Positions 9,553 through 19,641 of a stretch of 64,000 bases of DNA are shown here, piece by piece. The position numbers and the translations under genes were made by a program. This DNA comes from Streptomyces puniciscabiei (lineage in GTDB: Bacteria; Actinomycetota; Actinomycetes; Streptomycetales; Streptomycetaceae). Below the pieces are notes generated by a model. The model did not search any database, had not been told where the DNA came from, and was given only the letters and a program-made list of their open reading frames with translations. The stretch is from contig NZ_VFNX01000002.1 of NCBI RefSeq assembly GCF_006715785.1, forward strand, positions 982,366-1,046,365, written 5' to 3'. Position 1 is the stretch's first letter; each line of letters starts with the position of its first letter.

Positions 9553-10170
9553 GTGACCACGTACGGCACGATGCTGATTCCCGTACCGCTCGAAGAGGCG
9601 GCCCACATCCTGCGCGAGGCCCGCGCAGCCGGCTACGCGATTCCAGCCGGGCCTGGATTCTGCCTCGTCCATCCGGACCGGTCCGTCGACGACAACAGTG
9701 TCTTCGCGCTCGCCGGCCCGATCAGCGCCGAGTTGGGCGCCCCGGTGCTGGCCGCCTTCCAGTACGACGGCGACCGACTCGAGTTGGAGGTCTGGCGGGG
9801 CGGAGTGCGCGCCCACCGCTATGACTCCTGGCCGGACCGGGACGATGAGAGCGCCGACGACGCACCCCTGGGTGCTGACCCCGCTGCGTTCCTGGACTTC
9901 GCCGCCGGGCCCGTCGACAACCACCGCTTGGCCTCCGCGCTCGCGAACACCCCGATCGACGTGCGGGACATGGACGTTGACGGCGAACCGGGCTACGTCT
10001 GGGCCCAGGCCCTGCACTGGGACGTGTTGCGCGCGCTCGGCCACCCGGAACAGGTGATCCGCCGCGCGCAGTGGGACTACTTCCACATGCGTGGCGCGCC
10101 GCAGGCGCTCGCGGAGGTGCTGGACAGCACCGAACTCGTCGTCCTGGGTACGACCGATCGCCCGTTCTGA
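9553..10170 (+). CDS. Hypothetical acidic protein
   Basis: A 205-residue cytoplasmic protein without signal peptide or membrane segment. The GTG start is chosen because a perfect AGGAGG lies 7 nt upstream (9540-9545). It is rich in Asp and Pro in the middle, with a C-terminal part beginning WAQALHWDVLRALGHP. I do not recognise a family. It stands alone between gene-poor stretches, and codon use is typical of the neighbours, so it is probably a real gene. Confidence 0.75.
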   Translation: MTTYGTMLIPVPLEEAAHILREARAAGYAIPAGPGFCLVHPDRSVDDNSVFALAGPISAELGAPVLAAFQYDGDRLELEVWRGGVRAHRYDSWPDRDDESADDAPLGADPAAFLDFAAGPVDNHRLASALANTPIDVRDMDVDGEPGYVWAQALHWDVLRALGHPEQVIRRAQWDYFHMRGAPQALAEVLDSTELVVLGTTDRPF

Positions 10171-11006
10171 AGCCCCACCACCCACGTACGGCAAGAGCTC
10201 TCGCCAGGCGGCACCCACGGTGTCAGCCGGCCAGGCCCGGAGGCGGGAGGGACTGTACAAGCTGGTGAGAGGCCGGCCGGGGGGCTCCGCCACAGGCGCC
10301 CTGCGCCACCTGCTGCGAGCACATCCCACTTGGTGGCCGCATCTGCCGTCAGTACTGCCCGACCACCTTCTGCAAGCCGACGGTCCGAGCCGCGTGTCGG
10401 CACCCGGCGGAGGTCAGGTAGGCGCTTGAGCGTCCACCAGCTCCCGCTGTGTGCTTCGGGCGTTCGATGAAGACCCTCGCAGCACGCCGGCCACATCATG
10501 GTTCATCAGGTTCTCGCCCCGAGCGCAGGCAGTGTCCAGGACAGCGTTGATCGCGGTGACACCGGTGCCGTGGCGCTGCCGGTCAGGCAGGACCGCGCAC
10601 GGGGCAAGCGCCAGCGCTCCTGCCCGTCCACCCGACAGCGGATCAGCAGCACATGGCCGACCACCGCGCAGGTCGGCCTCGGGTCCAGGTTGGCATGGAA
10701 TGACCGTGATCAGGACCTCCACCATCGAGTAGCCCACCTCGCAGGACAGCACCTCCTGCGTGACGGAGACAAGCACTGAAAATCCACAGCCCTGCACTTG
10801 CTACTGAGCTCCCTGCGGCCGGCAGTCGTCAGATCCTGCCCTTGGACTGCCGTCAGGTTGGAACGTTCCTGCCACCCGGTGAAGTGCCGGGCAGAGAAGC
10901 TCCTCGATCAACTCGGGCACCTTGAGATCAGCGGCGGCGGCGCCAAGGCCCAGATCTCCTTGAAGCAGCGTCACCCAACTCTGGACAGTCGGATGCCATT
11001 CGCGGG
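10171..11006. other. Long gene-poor region
   Basis: In 836 bp no gene is supported. The reverse strand at 10414-10797 stays open for 127 codons (it includes LMNHDVAGVLRGSS) but has a weak start and no recognised domain; it may be a decayed gene. Confidence 0.35.
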
Positions 11007-11462
11007 TCATGTCCCCTCGTCCGGGCCGGCCGTGGGGCCCGCCTCGAGGGTTGCGCGAAGAGCGGCCAGGGTTGAGGCGATGCGGGCCAGGCCGTCGGGG
11101 GGAACCGCCGCGGTCAGTGAGATGAGCTCGCTTTCGACAATGGGGCGGGAAGCGGACAACTTCTTCTCCCCCGCGGACGTGAGGCGGAGGACGGACGAGC
11201 GTCGGTCGTGTGGGTGCGCGACCCGCAGGCACCAGCCCGCAGCCACCAGCCGGTCGACCGCCTTGCTGACGGCCCCCACGGTGATCCCCAGTTCGCCGAC
11301 GATGTCGAGCACGCGGCACCCCGGCACGCGGTCGATGATCTCCAAAAGCTCGAACTGTCCCAGTCCCAGCCCCTGTTCGGCGCGCAACCGGGCGCTCACC
11401 GCGTTGTAGAGCCGGGTCTCGACGCGGACCAGATCGGTGAAGATCGGGGTGATGTGACTCAC
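11007..11462 (-). CDS. MarR-family transcriptional regulator
   Basis: A 151-aa winged-helix regulator. Helices and wing are visible in GLGQFELLEII, CRVLDIVGELGITVGAV, SKAVDRLVAAGWCLRVAHP and the wing motif HDRRSSVLRLTSAGEK. The GTG start at 11462 is chosen because GGAG lies about 6 nt upstream; an upstream ATG would add a non-homologous tail across the operators. It is divergent from an HSL-type esterase, with two palindromes in the 107-bp gap. It is therefore likely to repress both genes and respond to a small ligand. The ligand is unknown. Confidence 0.9.
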   Translation of the reverse strand: MSHITPIFTDLVRVETRLYNAVSARLRAEQGLGLGQFELLEIIDRVPGCRVLDIVGELGITVGAVSKAVDRLVAAGWCLRVAHPHDRRSSVLRLTSAGEKKLSASRPIVESELISLTAAVPPDGLARIASTLAALRATLEAGPTAGPDEGT

Positions 11463-11475
11463 ATTAGCTCCAGTA

Positions 11476-11489
11476 GATTCCCGGGAATC
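11476..11489. promoter_or_regulatory. Palindromic operator 1 of MarR/esterase pair
   Basis: GATTCCCGGGAATC is a perfect 14-bp palindrome 14 bp upstream of the regulator's GTG. It shares the ATTCCNNGGAAT core with operator 2, and a half-site TTGGAATCC lies between them (about 11498). This is the arrangement expected for an autoregulating MarR dimer. Confidence 0.7.
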
Positions 11490-11522
11490 ATCTTCCTTGG
11501 AATCCGGTTGGGTCGGGCAGGT

Positions 11523-11538
11523 GGATTCCCAGGAATCC
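11523..11538. promoter_or_regulatory. Palindromic operator 2 of MarR/esterase pair
   Basis: GGATTCCCAGGAATCC is palindromic except for its centre and lies 31 bp before the esterase ATG. Same core as operator 1, so probably the same protein binds. Confidence 0.7.
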
Positions 11539-11569
11539 ATCCTCGCACCCCGCCCCATGGAGGCCCCGC

Positions 11570-12499
11570 ATGTCCCGACAGCAGCGCGACGCCCTGGACG
11601 CCATACTCCGTTCCGCCCCTCGTAGCGAGAGGCGGCCCACTCCCGAGGAGCAGCGCAGCGGTTTCGCCGCGGCTGTCACCCGTCCAGCGCCGGAGGGCAT
11701 GGTCACCCGCAGGACCGTCCTGGGCGGGCGGCCGACACTGGAGCTGGAGCCGGCCGAAGCCTCCGGCCGGGGCCGACTGCTCTACCTGCACGGTGGCGGC
11801 TACGTCATCGGCTCACCGGACACCCACGCAGGGCTGGTCGGTGAACTGGCCCGCCGCGCCGGGCTGCGCGCGACGTCGGTGGATTACCGGCTGGCACCCG
11901 AGCACCCATTCCCCGCGGCTGTCGACGACGGGCTCGCGGCCTACCGCGAACTGCTGGCGTCGGGCACCGACCCACGGGACCTCGTCATGGCCGGTGACTC
12001 CGCCGGTGGCGGATTGAGCATCGCCACGCTGCTCGCCGCCCGGGAGGCCGGGCTGCCGCAACCAGCCGCCGTGGTCGTCTTCTCCCCCTGGGCCGACCTC
12101 ACCCTCGCTGGAGGAAGCATCCGTTCCAAGGAGAGCGCCGACCCCATTTTCACAGAGGCCGACGTGCGCGCGTACGCCGATCTCTACGTCGGCGCAGGCG
12201 ACAGGGCGCATCCCCTGGCCAGTCCGGTGTTCGCCGACCTCACCGGACTGCCCCCACTGCTCGTGCAGGTCGGGGCGAACGAGGTGCTCCTCGACGACGC
12301 GGTCCGGCTGGCCGGCCGCGCGGGCGCCGACGGCGTCGAGGTCACGCTCGAAATCGGCCCCGGCCTCCCCCACGTCTTCCAGCACCACTACGGCCACCTC
12401 GAGGAGGCGGACGCCGCACTCGACCGCGCCGCCCGCTTCCTCACCGCCCGCCTGGGCGCCGGGCGCCCAGACGCCGACCATCTCGAACCGGCCCACTGA
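11570..12499 (+). CDS. Alpha/beta hydrolase, hormone-sensitive-lipase (HSL) family esterase
   Basis: A 309-aa soluble esterase/lipase. HGGGY (74-78) forms the oxyanion hole, GDSAGGG carries the nucleophile Ser144, and the acid is likely Asp242 or Asp243 in NEVLLDD. The catalytic His268 is in GLPHVF. YRLAPEHPFPAA is a signature of the HSL family. Such enzymes cleave short-chain esters; the natural substrate is unknown. The ATG is preceded by GGAGG. It is divergent from the MarR gene and probably repressed by it. Confidence 0.92.
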   Translation: MSRQQRDALDAILRSAPRSERRPTPEEQRSGFAAAVTRPAPEGMVTRRTVLGGRPTLELEPAEASGRGRLLYLHGGGYVIGSPDTHAGLVGELARRAGLRATSVDYRLAPEHPFPAAVDDGLAAYRELLASGTDPRDLVMAGDSAGGGLSIATLLAAREAGLPQPAAVVVFSPWADLTLAGGSIRSKESADPIFTEADVRAYADLYVGAGDRAHPLASPVFADLTGLPPLLVQVGANEVLLDDAVRLAGRAGADGVEVTLEIGPGLPHVFQHHYGHLEEADAALDRAARFLTARLGAGRPDADHLEPAH

Positions 12500-12825
12500 C
12501 ACCGACCCCGGCGGCCTCCACGTGATGCCGGCGACGGCCGCAGGAGCACCCTTGCCGAGATCACGGGTTCACTGTCAGTAAGTTCAACCTCCGCGGGATC
12601 AGACGTGGACCACTTCGCGTATGCGCGTCCTTCGCCGGCAGGAAGTCACACCGGGGTCGACAGGTCCATGAGCGCGAGTTCGGCCGGGTCGGCATGCCGG
12701 CGCGATCAACCCCCCGTGCCACGGCATGGGGTGCGCCCACAGGGCCTCGACCGAGCGGGTGCCTTCCGGCGCGCCGGAGGGTGACCTGGCGCGTCCGTCC
12801 GCAGGTGCCTTCTAGCCTCGTCGGC
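12500..12825. other. Gene-free spacer
   Basis: No gene, clear promoter or terminator can be supported in these 326 bp. Confidence 0.4.
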
Positions 12826-13569
12826 ATGCTGGGGCTTCCTGCACACGTCCGTGCCTGCCTGTTCGATCTCGACGGGGTGCTCACCCAGACCGCGAAGGTG
12901 CACGCGGCCGCCTGGAAGGAGATGTTCGACGGCTATCTCCGCGAACGCGCGACGCGCGAGGGGACCGGGTTCGTGCCGTTCGACGCGGCCGGCGACTACG
13001 ACGAGTATGTGGACGGCCGTCCCCGTGAGGACGGCGTGCGTACGTTCCTCGCCGCACGCGGGGTGCACCTGCCCGAGGGGTCGCCGGACGACCCGCCGGA
13101 CGCGGAGACGGTGAACGGCCTGGGCAACCGGAAGAACGAGCTGGTCCTGCGGCGCATCCGCGAGGAGGGCGTGGCACCCTACGACGGCTCGGTCCGCTTC
13201 GTGCGCGCGGCGCGGGCGGCGGGCCTGCGCTGCGCGGTGGTGTCGTCGAGCGCGAACACACGGGACGTCCTGCGAGCGGCCGGCATCGAGGACCTGTTCG
13301 ACGAGCGGATCGACGGCGTGGTCGCCCACGAGCGCCGGCTGCGGGGCAAGCCCGCCCCGGACACCTACCTGGAGGCCGCCCGAGGGCTCGAAACGGATCC
13401 TGGGCAGGCCGCGGTGTTCGAAGACGCCCTCGCCGGCGTCGAGGCCGGGCGGGCAGGACGGTTCGGCGTGGTCGTGGGCGTCGACCGGGTCGGCCAGGCG
13501 GAACAACTGCGCGCCCATGGTGCCGATGTGGTGGTCCGTGACCTGGCGGAGCTCCTGGAGGAACGGTGA
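12826..13569 (+). CDS. HAD-family beta-phosphoglucomutase-like hydrolase
   Basis: A 247-aa HAD enzyme. The nucleophile motif is [12 protein letters not shown] (Asp14, Asp16), the Ser motif is AVVSSSANT, the Lys is in [11 protein letters not shown], and the acidic motif is [12 protein letters not shown]. Beta-phosphoglucomutases isomerise beta-glucose-1-phosphate to glucose-6-phosphate. The 4-bp overlap with the following GH65 phosphorylase gene fits that role, since the phosphorylase would release beta-glucose-1-phosphate. The ATG at 12826 is chosen because family homology begins there; the frame is open further upstream. The ribosome site is weak. Confidence 0.88.
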   Translation: MLGLPAHVRACLFDLDGVLTQTAKVHAAAWKEMFDGYLRERATREGTGFVPFDAAGDYDEYVDGRPREDGVRTFLAARGVHLPEGSPDDPPDAETVNGLGNRKNELVLRRIREEGVAPYDGSVRFVRAARAAGLRCAVVSSSANTRDVLRAAGIEDLFDERIDGVVAHERRLRGKPAPDTYLEAARGLETDPGQAAVFEDALAGVEAGRAGRFGVVVGVDRVGQAEQLRAHGADVVVRDLAELLEER

Positions 13570-15962
13570 TCACCCATCCCAGCTTCACGGTCGAGCCGTG
13601 GTGTCTGCGCGAGACCGAGCTGAACCTGGACGTGCTCGCGCAGAGCGAATCGGTCTTCGCCCTCTCCAACGGGCACGTCGGGTGGCGCGGCAACCTCGAG
13701 GAGGGAGAGCCCCACGGACTGCCCGGCGCATACCTCAACGGCGTCCACGAACGGCATCCGCTGCCCTACGCCGAAGCGGGCTACGGATATCCCGAGTCCG
13801 GCCAAACGATGATCAACGTCACCGACGGCAAGATCTTCCGTCTGCTGGTCGACGACCACCCGTACGATCTGCGCTACGGCCGACTGGTCGCGCACGAGCG
13901 GGTGCTGGACTTCCGCTCGGGCATCCTCAGCCGCACCGCACGATGGACCTCACCCGGCGGTCGTACGGTGCGGATCTCCTCGCGGCGGCTCGTGTCCTTC
14001 ACGCAGCGCTCGGTGGCCGCGGTGGTCTACGAAGTGGAGCCGGTCGACGGACCGACCACGGTGGCCGTGCAGTCCGAGCTCGTCGCCAACGCGCAACTGC
14101 CGCGGTTCCAGGGCGATCCGCGCGTGGCCGCGGCCATCGAGTCACCGCTGCTGACCGAGGAGTATTTCGCGCAGGACACCCGGCTGCGGCTGGTGCACTG
14201 CACCGACCGCAGCGCGCTGCGGGTGGCCGCAGCGGCGGACCATCTCGTCGAAGGGCCGCAGACCACCCGCTGGACGGCGCAGTGCGAGGCTGACGTCAGC
14301 CGCCTGACGGTGACCGCGGACCTGGTGCCCGGGCAACCGCTCCGGCTGGTCAAGTTCGTGGCCTACGGCTGGTCGGGGGAGCGTTCGCTGCCGGCCGTGC
14401 ACGATCAGGTGGACGCGGCGGTGGCGGCCGCGGTCAGCACCGGCTGGGACGGTCTGGCGGCGGCACAGCGGGCGTACCTGGATCGCTTCTGGGCGGGCGC
14501 GGACGTCGAGGTCGAGGGCAGCGCGCGCATCCAGCAGGCGGTGCGTTTCGCCCTCTTCCATGTGCTCCAGGCGGCGGCCCGGGGCGAGAACCGGGCGATT
14601 CCGGCCAAGGGCCTGACCGGAACCGGGTACGACGGTCACTGTTTCTGGGACACCGAGTCCTACGTGCTCCCGGTGCTGACGTTCACCGCGCCGGAGGCCG
14701 TCGCATCGGCACTGCGGGCGCGTCACCGGATGCTGCCGACGGCGCGGGAGCGCGCGCGTCAGCTCGGGCTCGCGGGCGCAGCGTTTCCCTGGCGGACCAT
14801 CGACGGTGCCGAGTGTTCGGCCTACTGGCCGGCCGGGACGGCCGCCTTCCACATCAACGCGGCCATCGCGGTGGCCGCCGACCGGTACGTGATGGTTACC
14901 GGGGACGAGGACTTCGAACGCGGTGAGGGCCTCGAACTCCTTGTGGAAACGGCCCGGCTGTGGCGCTCGCTCGGACACCACGACGCGGAAGGCGTCTTCC
15001 ACATCGACGGGGTCACGGGCCCCGACGAGTACAGCGCGATCACCCGCGACAACCTGTACACCAACCTGATGGCGCGACAGAACCTGATCTCGGCCGCGGA
15101 CGCCGCCGTGCGTCATCCGGAGCGCGCCGCGGCACTCGGTGTCGACGACGAGGAGACTGCCGCGTGGCGGGATGCCGCGGCCCGCATGGCGATGCCGTAC
15201 AACGACACGCTCGGCGTGCACGAGCAGTCGGCCGGTTTCACGAGTCTCCAGCGCTGGGACTTCGAGGCGACCCCGCCGGAGAACTACCCGCTCCTGCTGC
15301 ATTACCCCTACTTCGACCTGTACCGCAAGCAGGTCGTGAAGCAGGCCGATCTGGTGCTGGCGATGATGGAGTGCCCGGATGCCTTCTCCGAGGATCAGAA
15401 GGCCCGGAACTTCGCCTATTACGAGGCGCTGACGGTCCGTGACTCCTCCCTGTCGGCGTGTTTCCAGGCGGTACTCGCCGCCGAGACCGGGCATCTGCGC
15501 CTGGCCTACGCCTATCTCGGCGAGGCAGCGCTGATGGACCTGGAGGATCTGGAGCACAACACCCGGGACGGGCTCCACATCGCCTCCCTCGCCGGTACGT
15601 GGATCGCGCTGGTCGCCGGTCTCGGAGGCTTGCGCCGGTACGGCGGTGACGATGGGCGGCAGGCCCTGTTGGCGTTCGCACCGCGCCTGCCGGAGGCGCT
15701 GTCCAGGGTGGCTTTCACGCTGCTGGTACGCGGACGCAGGCTGAAGGTGGACATCGGTCCGTCCCAGGTGCGGTATCGCCTGGTGGAGGGCGAGCCCCTG
15801 GTCGTGCTGCATCACGGACAGCCGACGTCCCTGACCCCGGACGCGCCGGTGGACCGCCCGATGCCGCCCGCACCCGTGCTCCCCGAGCCGCAACAGCCCC
15901 CGGGCCGCCGCCCGGTGGGCCTGCCCATCGAGGAGGAGGACCCGGCGGCGGCACCGGAGTAG
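13566..15962 (+). CDS. Glycoside hydrolase family 65 disaccharide phosphorylase (trehalose/maltose/kojibiose type)
   Basis: A 798-aa inverting GH65 enzyme with an N-terminal beta-sandwich, a linker, the (alpha/alpha)6 catalytic barrel (about 330-700) and a short C-terminal sheet domain. The general acid is Glu488 in TGPDEYS, and GHCFWDTE marks the substrate pocket. The GTG start overlaps the upstream HAD stop by 4 bp (GTGA), so the pair is translationally coupled. Together they would convert an alpha-glucosyl disaccharide plus phosphate into glucose and glucose-6-phosphate. Which disaccharide is used cannot be read from the motifs. The C-terminal tail (about 760-798) is Pro-rich and probably disordered. 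Confidence 0.93.
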   Translation: MITHPSFTVEPWCLRETELNLDVLAQSESVFALSNGHVGWRGNLEEGEPHGLPGAYLNGVHERHPLPYAEAGYGYPESGQTMINVTDGKIFRLLVDDHPYDLRYGRLVAHERVLDFRSGILSRTARWTSPGGRTVRISSRRLVSFTQRSVAAVVYEVEPVDGPTTVAVQSELVANAQLPRFQGDPRVAAAIESPLLTEEYFAQDTRLRLVHCTDRSALRVAAAADHLVEGPQTTRWTAQCEADVSRLTVTADLVPGQPLRLVKFVAYGWSGERSLPAVHDQVDAAVAAAVSTGWDGLAAAQRAYLDRFWAGADVEVEGSARIQQAVRFALFHVLQAAARGENRAIPAKGLTGTGYDGHCFWDTESYVLPVLTFTAPEAVASALRARHRMLPTARERARQLGLAGAAFPWRTIDGAECSAYWPAGTAAFHINAAIAVAADRYVMVTGDEDFERGEGLELLVETARLWRSLGHHDAEGVFHIDGVTGPDEYSAITRDNLYTNLMARQNLISAADAAVRHPERAAALGVDDEETAAWRDAAARMAMPYNDTLGVHEQSAGFTSLQRWDFEATPPENYPLLLHYPYFDLYRKQVVKQADLVLAMMECPDAFSEDQKARNFAYYEALTVRDSSLSACFQAVLAAETGHLRLAYAYLGEAALMDLEDLEHNTRDGLHIASLAGTWIALVAGLGGLRRYGGDDGRQALLAFAPRLPEALSRVAFTLLVRGRRLKVDIGPSQVRYRLVEGEPLVVLHHGQPTSLTPDAPVDRPMPPAPVLPEPQQPPGRRPVGLPIEEEDPAAAPE

Positions 15963-16243
15963 CGCACAGGAGCCGCACCGAGGAGAGACGGACAAGCGGC
16001 TCGATCTCGGGGTGCTGGTCGCGTTACTCCGTCCTCGCACATGGTCGGCGTCCGGGGACCCCATGCCGACGAGCGAGGGAAGCCGGCAGGGGGCGCCAGG
16101 TCCGCAGTCGGCGAACAGGCGCCCACCCCGACGCGAGTGAAGAGAATGGCGTCCAGCGGCACTGGTGGTCGGCTTCCAGACCGCCTTCACGCCGGCTTCG
16201 CACGCTTCTGCTCGGCGGATCGAGCCAGGCCGAGAGGCCGGGA

Positions 16244-16741
16244 TCAGTCGCCGTCGACGACTCCGGAGGCCGCGATCTCGACCTTGCCCTTGGGGGCACC
16301 GGACTGCGAGCCCAGAGCCTCGATCTGGTCGACGAGCTCCTGGCCCTCGACGACCTCGCCGAAGACGACGTGCTTGCCGTCGAGCCAGGGGGTGACGACA
16401 GTGGTGATGAAGAACTGCGAGCCGTTGGTGTTGCGGCCGGCGTTCGCCATCGACAGCAGGTACTTGCGGTCGTGCTTCAGCTCGAAGTTCTCGTCCTCGA
16501 ACTTCTCACCGTAGATGCTCCTGCCACCGGTGCCGTTGTGGTTGGTGAAATCACCGCCCTGCAGCATGAACTGGGGGATGATGCGGTGGAAGCCCGAGCC
16601 GGCGTAACCGTAGCCGTGCTGGCCGGTGGCCAGCTCACGGAAGTTGCGCGCGGTCTTCGGGACGACCTCGTCGAAGAGGTTGAAGACGATACGGCCGGCG
16701 GGGGCGCCGTTGATGCTGATGTCGAAGTAGACGTTACTCAT
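16244..16741 (-). CDS. Cyclophilin-type peptidyl-prolyl cis-trans isomerase
   Basis: A 165-aa single-domain cyclophilin, cytoplasmic (no signal peptide). Conserved active-site segments are [41 protein letters not shown] and [12 protein letters not shown], with the catalytic Arg in FHRIIP. It catalyses proline isomerisation during folding. The ATG at 16741 follows AGGA by 9 nt; an in-frame ATG three codons upstream is possible. No operon partner is present. Confidence 0.95.
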   Translation of the reverse strand: MSNVYFDISINGAPAGRIVFNLFDEVVPKTARNFRELATGQHGYGYAGSGFHRIIPQFMLQGGDFTNHNGTGGRSIYGEKFEDENFELKHDRKYLLSMANAGRNTNGSQFFITTVVTPWLDGKHVVFGEVVEGQELVDQIEALGSQSGAPKGKVEIAASGVVDGD

Positions 16742-16933
16742 GGGACTCATCCTGTCATCCCTGCACCGGCCACGCCGAACGGGCCGCAGGTCACCGCACA
16801 TCCCAGGACAGACACGGGCGCCAGGCGTCGTGCGGTCGTACGGCCCGACGCCATCGCGCTGGACCACATCACCGAGGAGCACCACCCTCCCCCCCCTCCC
16901 ACCACCGCACCCGGCCCGACCGCCAGTGACCTG
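16742..16933. other. Spacer upstream of cyclophilin
   Basis: Holds the presumed cyclophilin promoter and a C-rich tract near 16880-16905. No gene supported. Confidence 0.35.
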
Positions 16934-17041
16934 CCCGGCCGGGACCCGGATGCGGTCGGCGGCCGGCTTCGCGATGCCGAGAAGAGGGGCAAGCTGTCGC
17001 AGCGCCAAGTTGGTGCGCCGGTACACGGCGAGCAGCAGCAC
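16934..17041 (-). pseudogene. Remnant of a DDE transposase N-terminus
   Basis: The short peptide [18 protein letters not shown] followed by [12 protein letters not shown] matches the helix-turn-helix start of a family of IS5-like DDE transposases (usual form: TNLTMRQLAPLFGVSKSAADRII). Everything downstream, including the DDE core, is missing. Confidence 0.6.
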
Positions 17042-17107
17042 CGGACGCCGTGATCACACCAGCCGCACGAAGATCAAACCGGTGCCACCTGGTGCCGGCG
17101 GACGCAG

Positions 17108-17746
17108 TCAGGCTGCGACGTTCCCGTGACGCCCGGTCGCGAAAGCCAGGATATGAGGGACTGCCTCGCGCAGACTGACAAAGTGGCGGTGCACGCCCTC
17201 CACCGCGACGGCGGCATTCACCCCCCACACCGTCATCCCGGCGCGCAGCCCGGACCGTACCCCGGACGGGGCGTCCTCGATGACCAGGCAGTCTTCCGGC
17301 TCGGCTCCCAGCTTCTCAGCGGCTCGCAGATACGGGACGGGCGAGGGCTTGCCCTCCTCGACAGCGGCCGCGTCCACGATCAGCCCCGGTACCGGCAAAC
17401 CGGTCCGCAGGAAACGACCGCGCACCCGGTGCTCGTAGTTCGAGGTCACCAGTGCCCAGCACTCCGGTGGCAAACCCTGCAGCAGCTCGGAGGCACCGTC
17501 GAAAGCCGCATAGACGCCGGAGCGGACGTCTTCGTCCTCCAGCTCATGCAGCGCGGCCAGGCACTCGGCCGGATCCCGGTCCACGGCGACCTGGGCGAAC
17601 GTTTCCATCGGCCGCGTCCGCAAAGCGACCCGGTAGACCTCATCTCCATCCAGCCCGTACCGCTCCGCCCAGGTCCCCCAGACCCGACGCTGGTTGCTCA
17701 CCGCGTCGATCAAGGTGCCGTCCACGTCGAACAGGACGTACTTCAT
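17108..17746 (-). CDS. HAD-superfamily phosphatase (phosphoglycolate phosphatase/PGM-like)
   Basis: A 212-aa HAD hydrolase beginning MKYVLFDVDGTLIDA (nucleophile Asp in DVDGT), with WALVTSNYEHRV as motif II, Lys in EEGKPSPVPY, and VIEDAPSGVRSG as motif III. The helical cap between motif I and motif II indicates subfamily IA. The substrate is unknown. An in-frame GTG at 17776 would add 10 residues, and neither start has a strong ribosome site. It has no obvious operon partner. Confidence 0.85.
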   Translation of the reverse strand: MKYVLFDVDGTLIDAVSNQRRVWGTWAERYGLDGDEVYRVALRTRPMETFAQVAVDRDPAECLAALHELEDEDVRSGVYAAFDGASELLQGLPPECWALVTSNYEHRVRGRFLRTGLPVPGLIVDAAAVEEGKPSPVPYLRAAEKLGAEPEDCLVIEDAPSGVRSGLRAGMTVWGVNAAVAVEGVHRHFVSLREAVPHILAFATGRHGNVAA

Positions 17747-18069
17747 GCGGTCCGGCCGCGTGGGTTCACTGGTCACCCGGCGATCATGCCAGGCAGCGAA
17801 CATGCGATTGCGGGACAGCCCGTACCGACTTCTCCATGCCGACACCACTGAAGCCGCGGCCGGCGGTCGAGCGCCCTCCCGCCTGTTACCTGGCAGTGAC
17901 GATTCCGGCACAGACCATCCCAAGTTGGCGGGTGAGGATGATCACGTCGCGCGCCTCACCAGTGTTACGGCGACCGAGGGACATCGTGACCGGATGGCCC
18001 GCTCGGCGCCGCAAGGCACAGCGCGCGAGGGGATGAACCACCGACCGTTACACATTCCCAGGGGGAATC

Positions 18070-19092
18070 ATGTCCTTGACCCGTCCGACCGCTCGGCGCC
18101 TCGGCCTGCTGTGCGCCGCCACGGCCGCCGCACTCGTCCCGGTCGTGGGCGCCGTGCCCGCCGCCATGGCCGCACCCGCCGCGATCGCCGCCGCGCACCA
18201 GGGTGCCGTGGCCCGGCAGAACCCGGGCGGCACCATGGTCCGTACCGAGCAGCTCGCCTCCGGTGGCGGATTCGTGGAGATCTACCGTGTCTCGGCCTCC
18301 CACTACTGGGGCCGGATCATCACCTACTACGGCACCAGCGTCATCGACGCCAAGGGTGAGACCGTGGCGCTCCAGGACAACGGCGAGTACACGTTCCTCA
18401 CCCCGCAGGGGCACTTCGGGGACTGGATCGCCGTCTCGGGCAAGAACCAGTTCCGCGGGCCCGGCACGTTCACGATCTCCCGCGGCTACACCGCGATCGT
18501 CGAGCAGACCGGCAAGAACCAGTGGCGGGCGAAACTGAAGCGGCCTGCGGGCGGTGCCTTCCTGACCCTTCAGACGCACGCGGTCGACGACGGCCACGGC
18601 GGGCTGTCAAACGTCTACGCCGGGGAGGAGATCGTCGACCCGGGCGGAAAGGCGATCTACGTCGTCCTGAGTGCGGACGGCATCATCACCTCCTTCGACC
18701 CGCAAGCCGCCACGGGCGGTGAGCCCCCGGCGGACAAGTGCACCGCGACCCGCGTGCAGTCCATCGGGGCGGGCACCCTGGCACACATGAGCAACCGCCC
18801 CAGTGGGCCCCGGGTCTCCTTCACATCGGTCTACGACGACGGCAAGGAGCGGCCGGTACTGATGCCGCTGGACAAGAACCACCCCTCGCTGCCCGCCGAC
18901 GCCGGCATCCTGGCGCGGATAACGGGTGCGAACACCGCGGCACCTGAGCTGGTCACCCGTGTCGAGGGCGGCAAGGGTGCTCCGGAGACGGTCACAGCGT
19001 TCCCGGCGATCCCGAAGGGCTGCCGCGGCACGGGCACCGGTACGTCCACTGTCTCTGGCACGTCTGGTCTTCCGGAACGCACAGCACGCTGA
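18070..19092 (+). CDS. Secreted protein of unknown function
   Basis: A 340-aa exported protein. The signal peptide has Arg at 5, 9 and 10, a hydrophobic core, and probable cleavage after AMA near residue 34. The mature part contains repeated Tyr/Gly/Thr-rich beta-like segments and ends in a Gly/Thr/Ser-rich tail. There is no enzymatic motif I can name and no transmembrane helix after the signal. The ATG follows AGGGGGA. Monocistronic. Confidence 0.8.
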   Translation: MSLTRPTARRLGLLCAATAAALVPVVGAVPAAMAAPAAIAAAHQGAVARQNPGGTMVRTEQLASGGGFVEIYRVSASHYWGRIITYYGTSVIDAKGETVALQDNGEYTFLTPQGHFGDWIAVSGKNQFRGPGTFTISRGYTAIVEQTGKNQWRAKLKRPAGGAFLTLQTHAVDDGHGGLSNVYAGEEIVDPGGKAIYVVLSADGIITSFDPQAATGGEPPADKCTATRVQSIGAGTLAHMSNRPSGPRVSFTSVYDDGKERPVLMPLDKNHPSLPADAGILARITGANTAAPELVTRVEGGKGAPETVTAFPAIPKGCRGTGTGTSTVSGTSGLPERTAR

Positions 19093-19641
19093 TCGAGACC
19101 GGCCACCGCCGTGCGGCGTCCTCGTCCGCCGCACGGGGGCCGAGCCTCGCCGACGCCTGTGCGTCGTGCACCTGCTGGTCGGGCGTCGGCCGTGAAGTTC
19201 GCTGCCGACGCCCGACCGCCCGGTGGAGCGGCAGCTCGCCCACACCCAGCAGCTTCCGGTGAACCGCAGGTCTTCACCTGAGGCCACGGCCCGAAAGTGC
19301 CCAGCCTCCCGCCAGGGCCGCAGTCGCCCCTCCGGCCCGGTCACCGCCGGGTCGGCACCGGCGCGGACCAGCAGGCGCAGCAGTTCTCGCCCGGCCGCGT
19401 CAAGGCGTTCCTCCCCTTCGGCGTGGGTCCAGGTGGTCGCCGGACTGCCACAGGGTGTGCCTCAGCGTCTTCGGCCGGCACCGGCGGGTGGTGGGGGTTG
19501 TCCAGACGCTGGGCCGGCGGGAGTACCCATGGTCATGCCGGTGCTGTAGGTATCAGGTGAAGTCGAAGACGCAGCGCCACAGGCGCCAGGCGAAGATCTC
19601 GCTGTGGGACATGGACTCCAGCCGGGTGTATACCGATATGT
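19093..19641. other. Intergenic region with an ankyrin-like remnant
   Basis: There is no intact gene in 549 bp. On the reverse strand at about 19283-19440 a frame reads RELLRLLVRAGADPAV followed by TGPEGR, which resembles the end of an ankyrin repeat; the rest of such a protein is absent. The similarity is short, so it is only a suggestion of a decayed ankyrin-repeat gene. Confidence 0.35.

Noticed and set aside
9205..10329. Reverse 374-codon frame over the gene at 9553
   Set aside because: Arg-rich product and no start signal; the forward gene has a perfect AGGAGG.
16880..16905. C-rich tract as an i-motif or regulatory signal
   Set aside because: Short homopolymer runs are common in this high-GC DNA and nothing links this one to a function.
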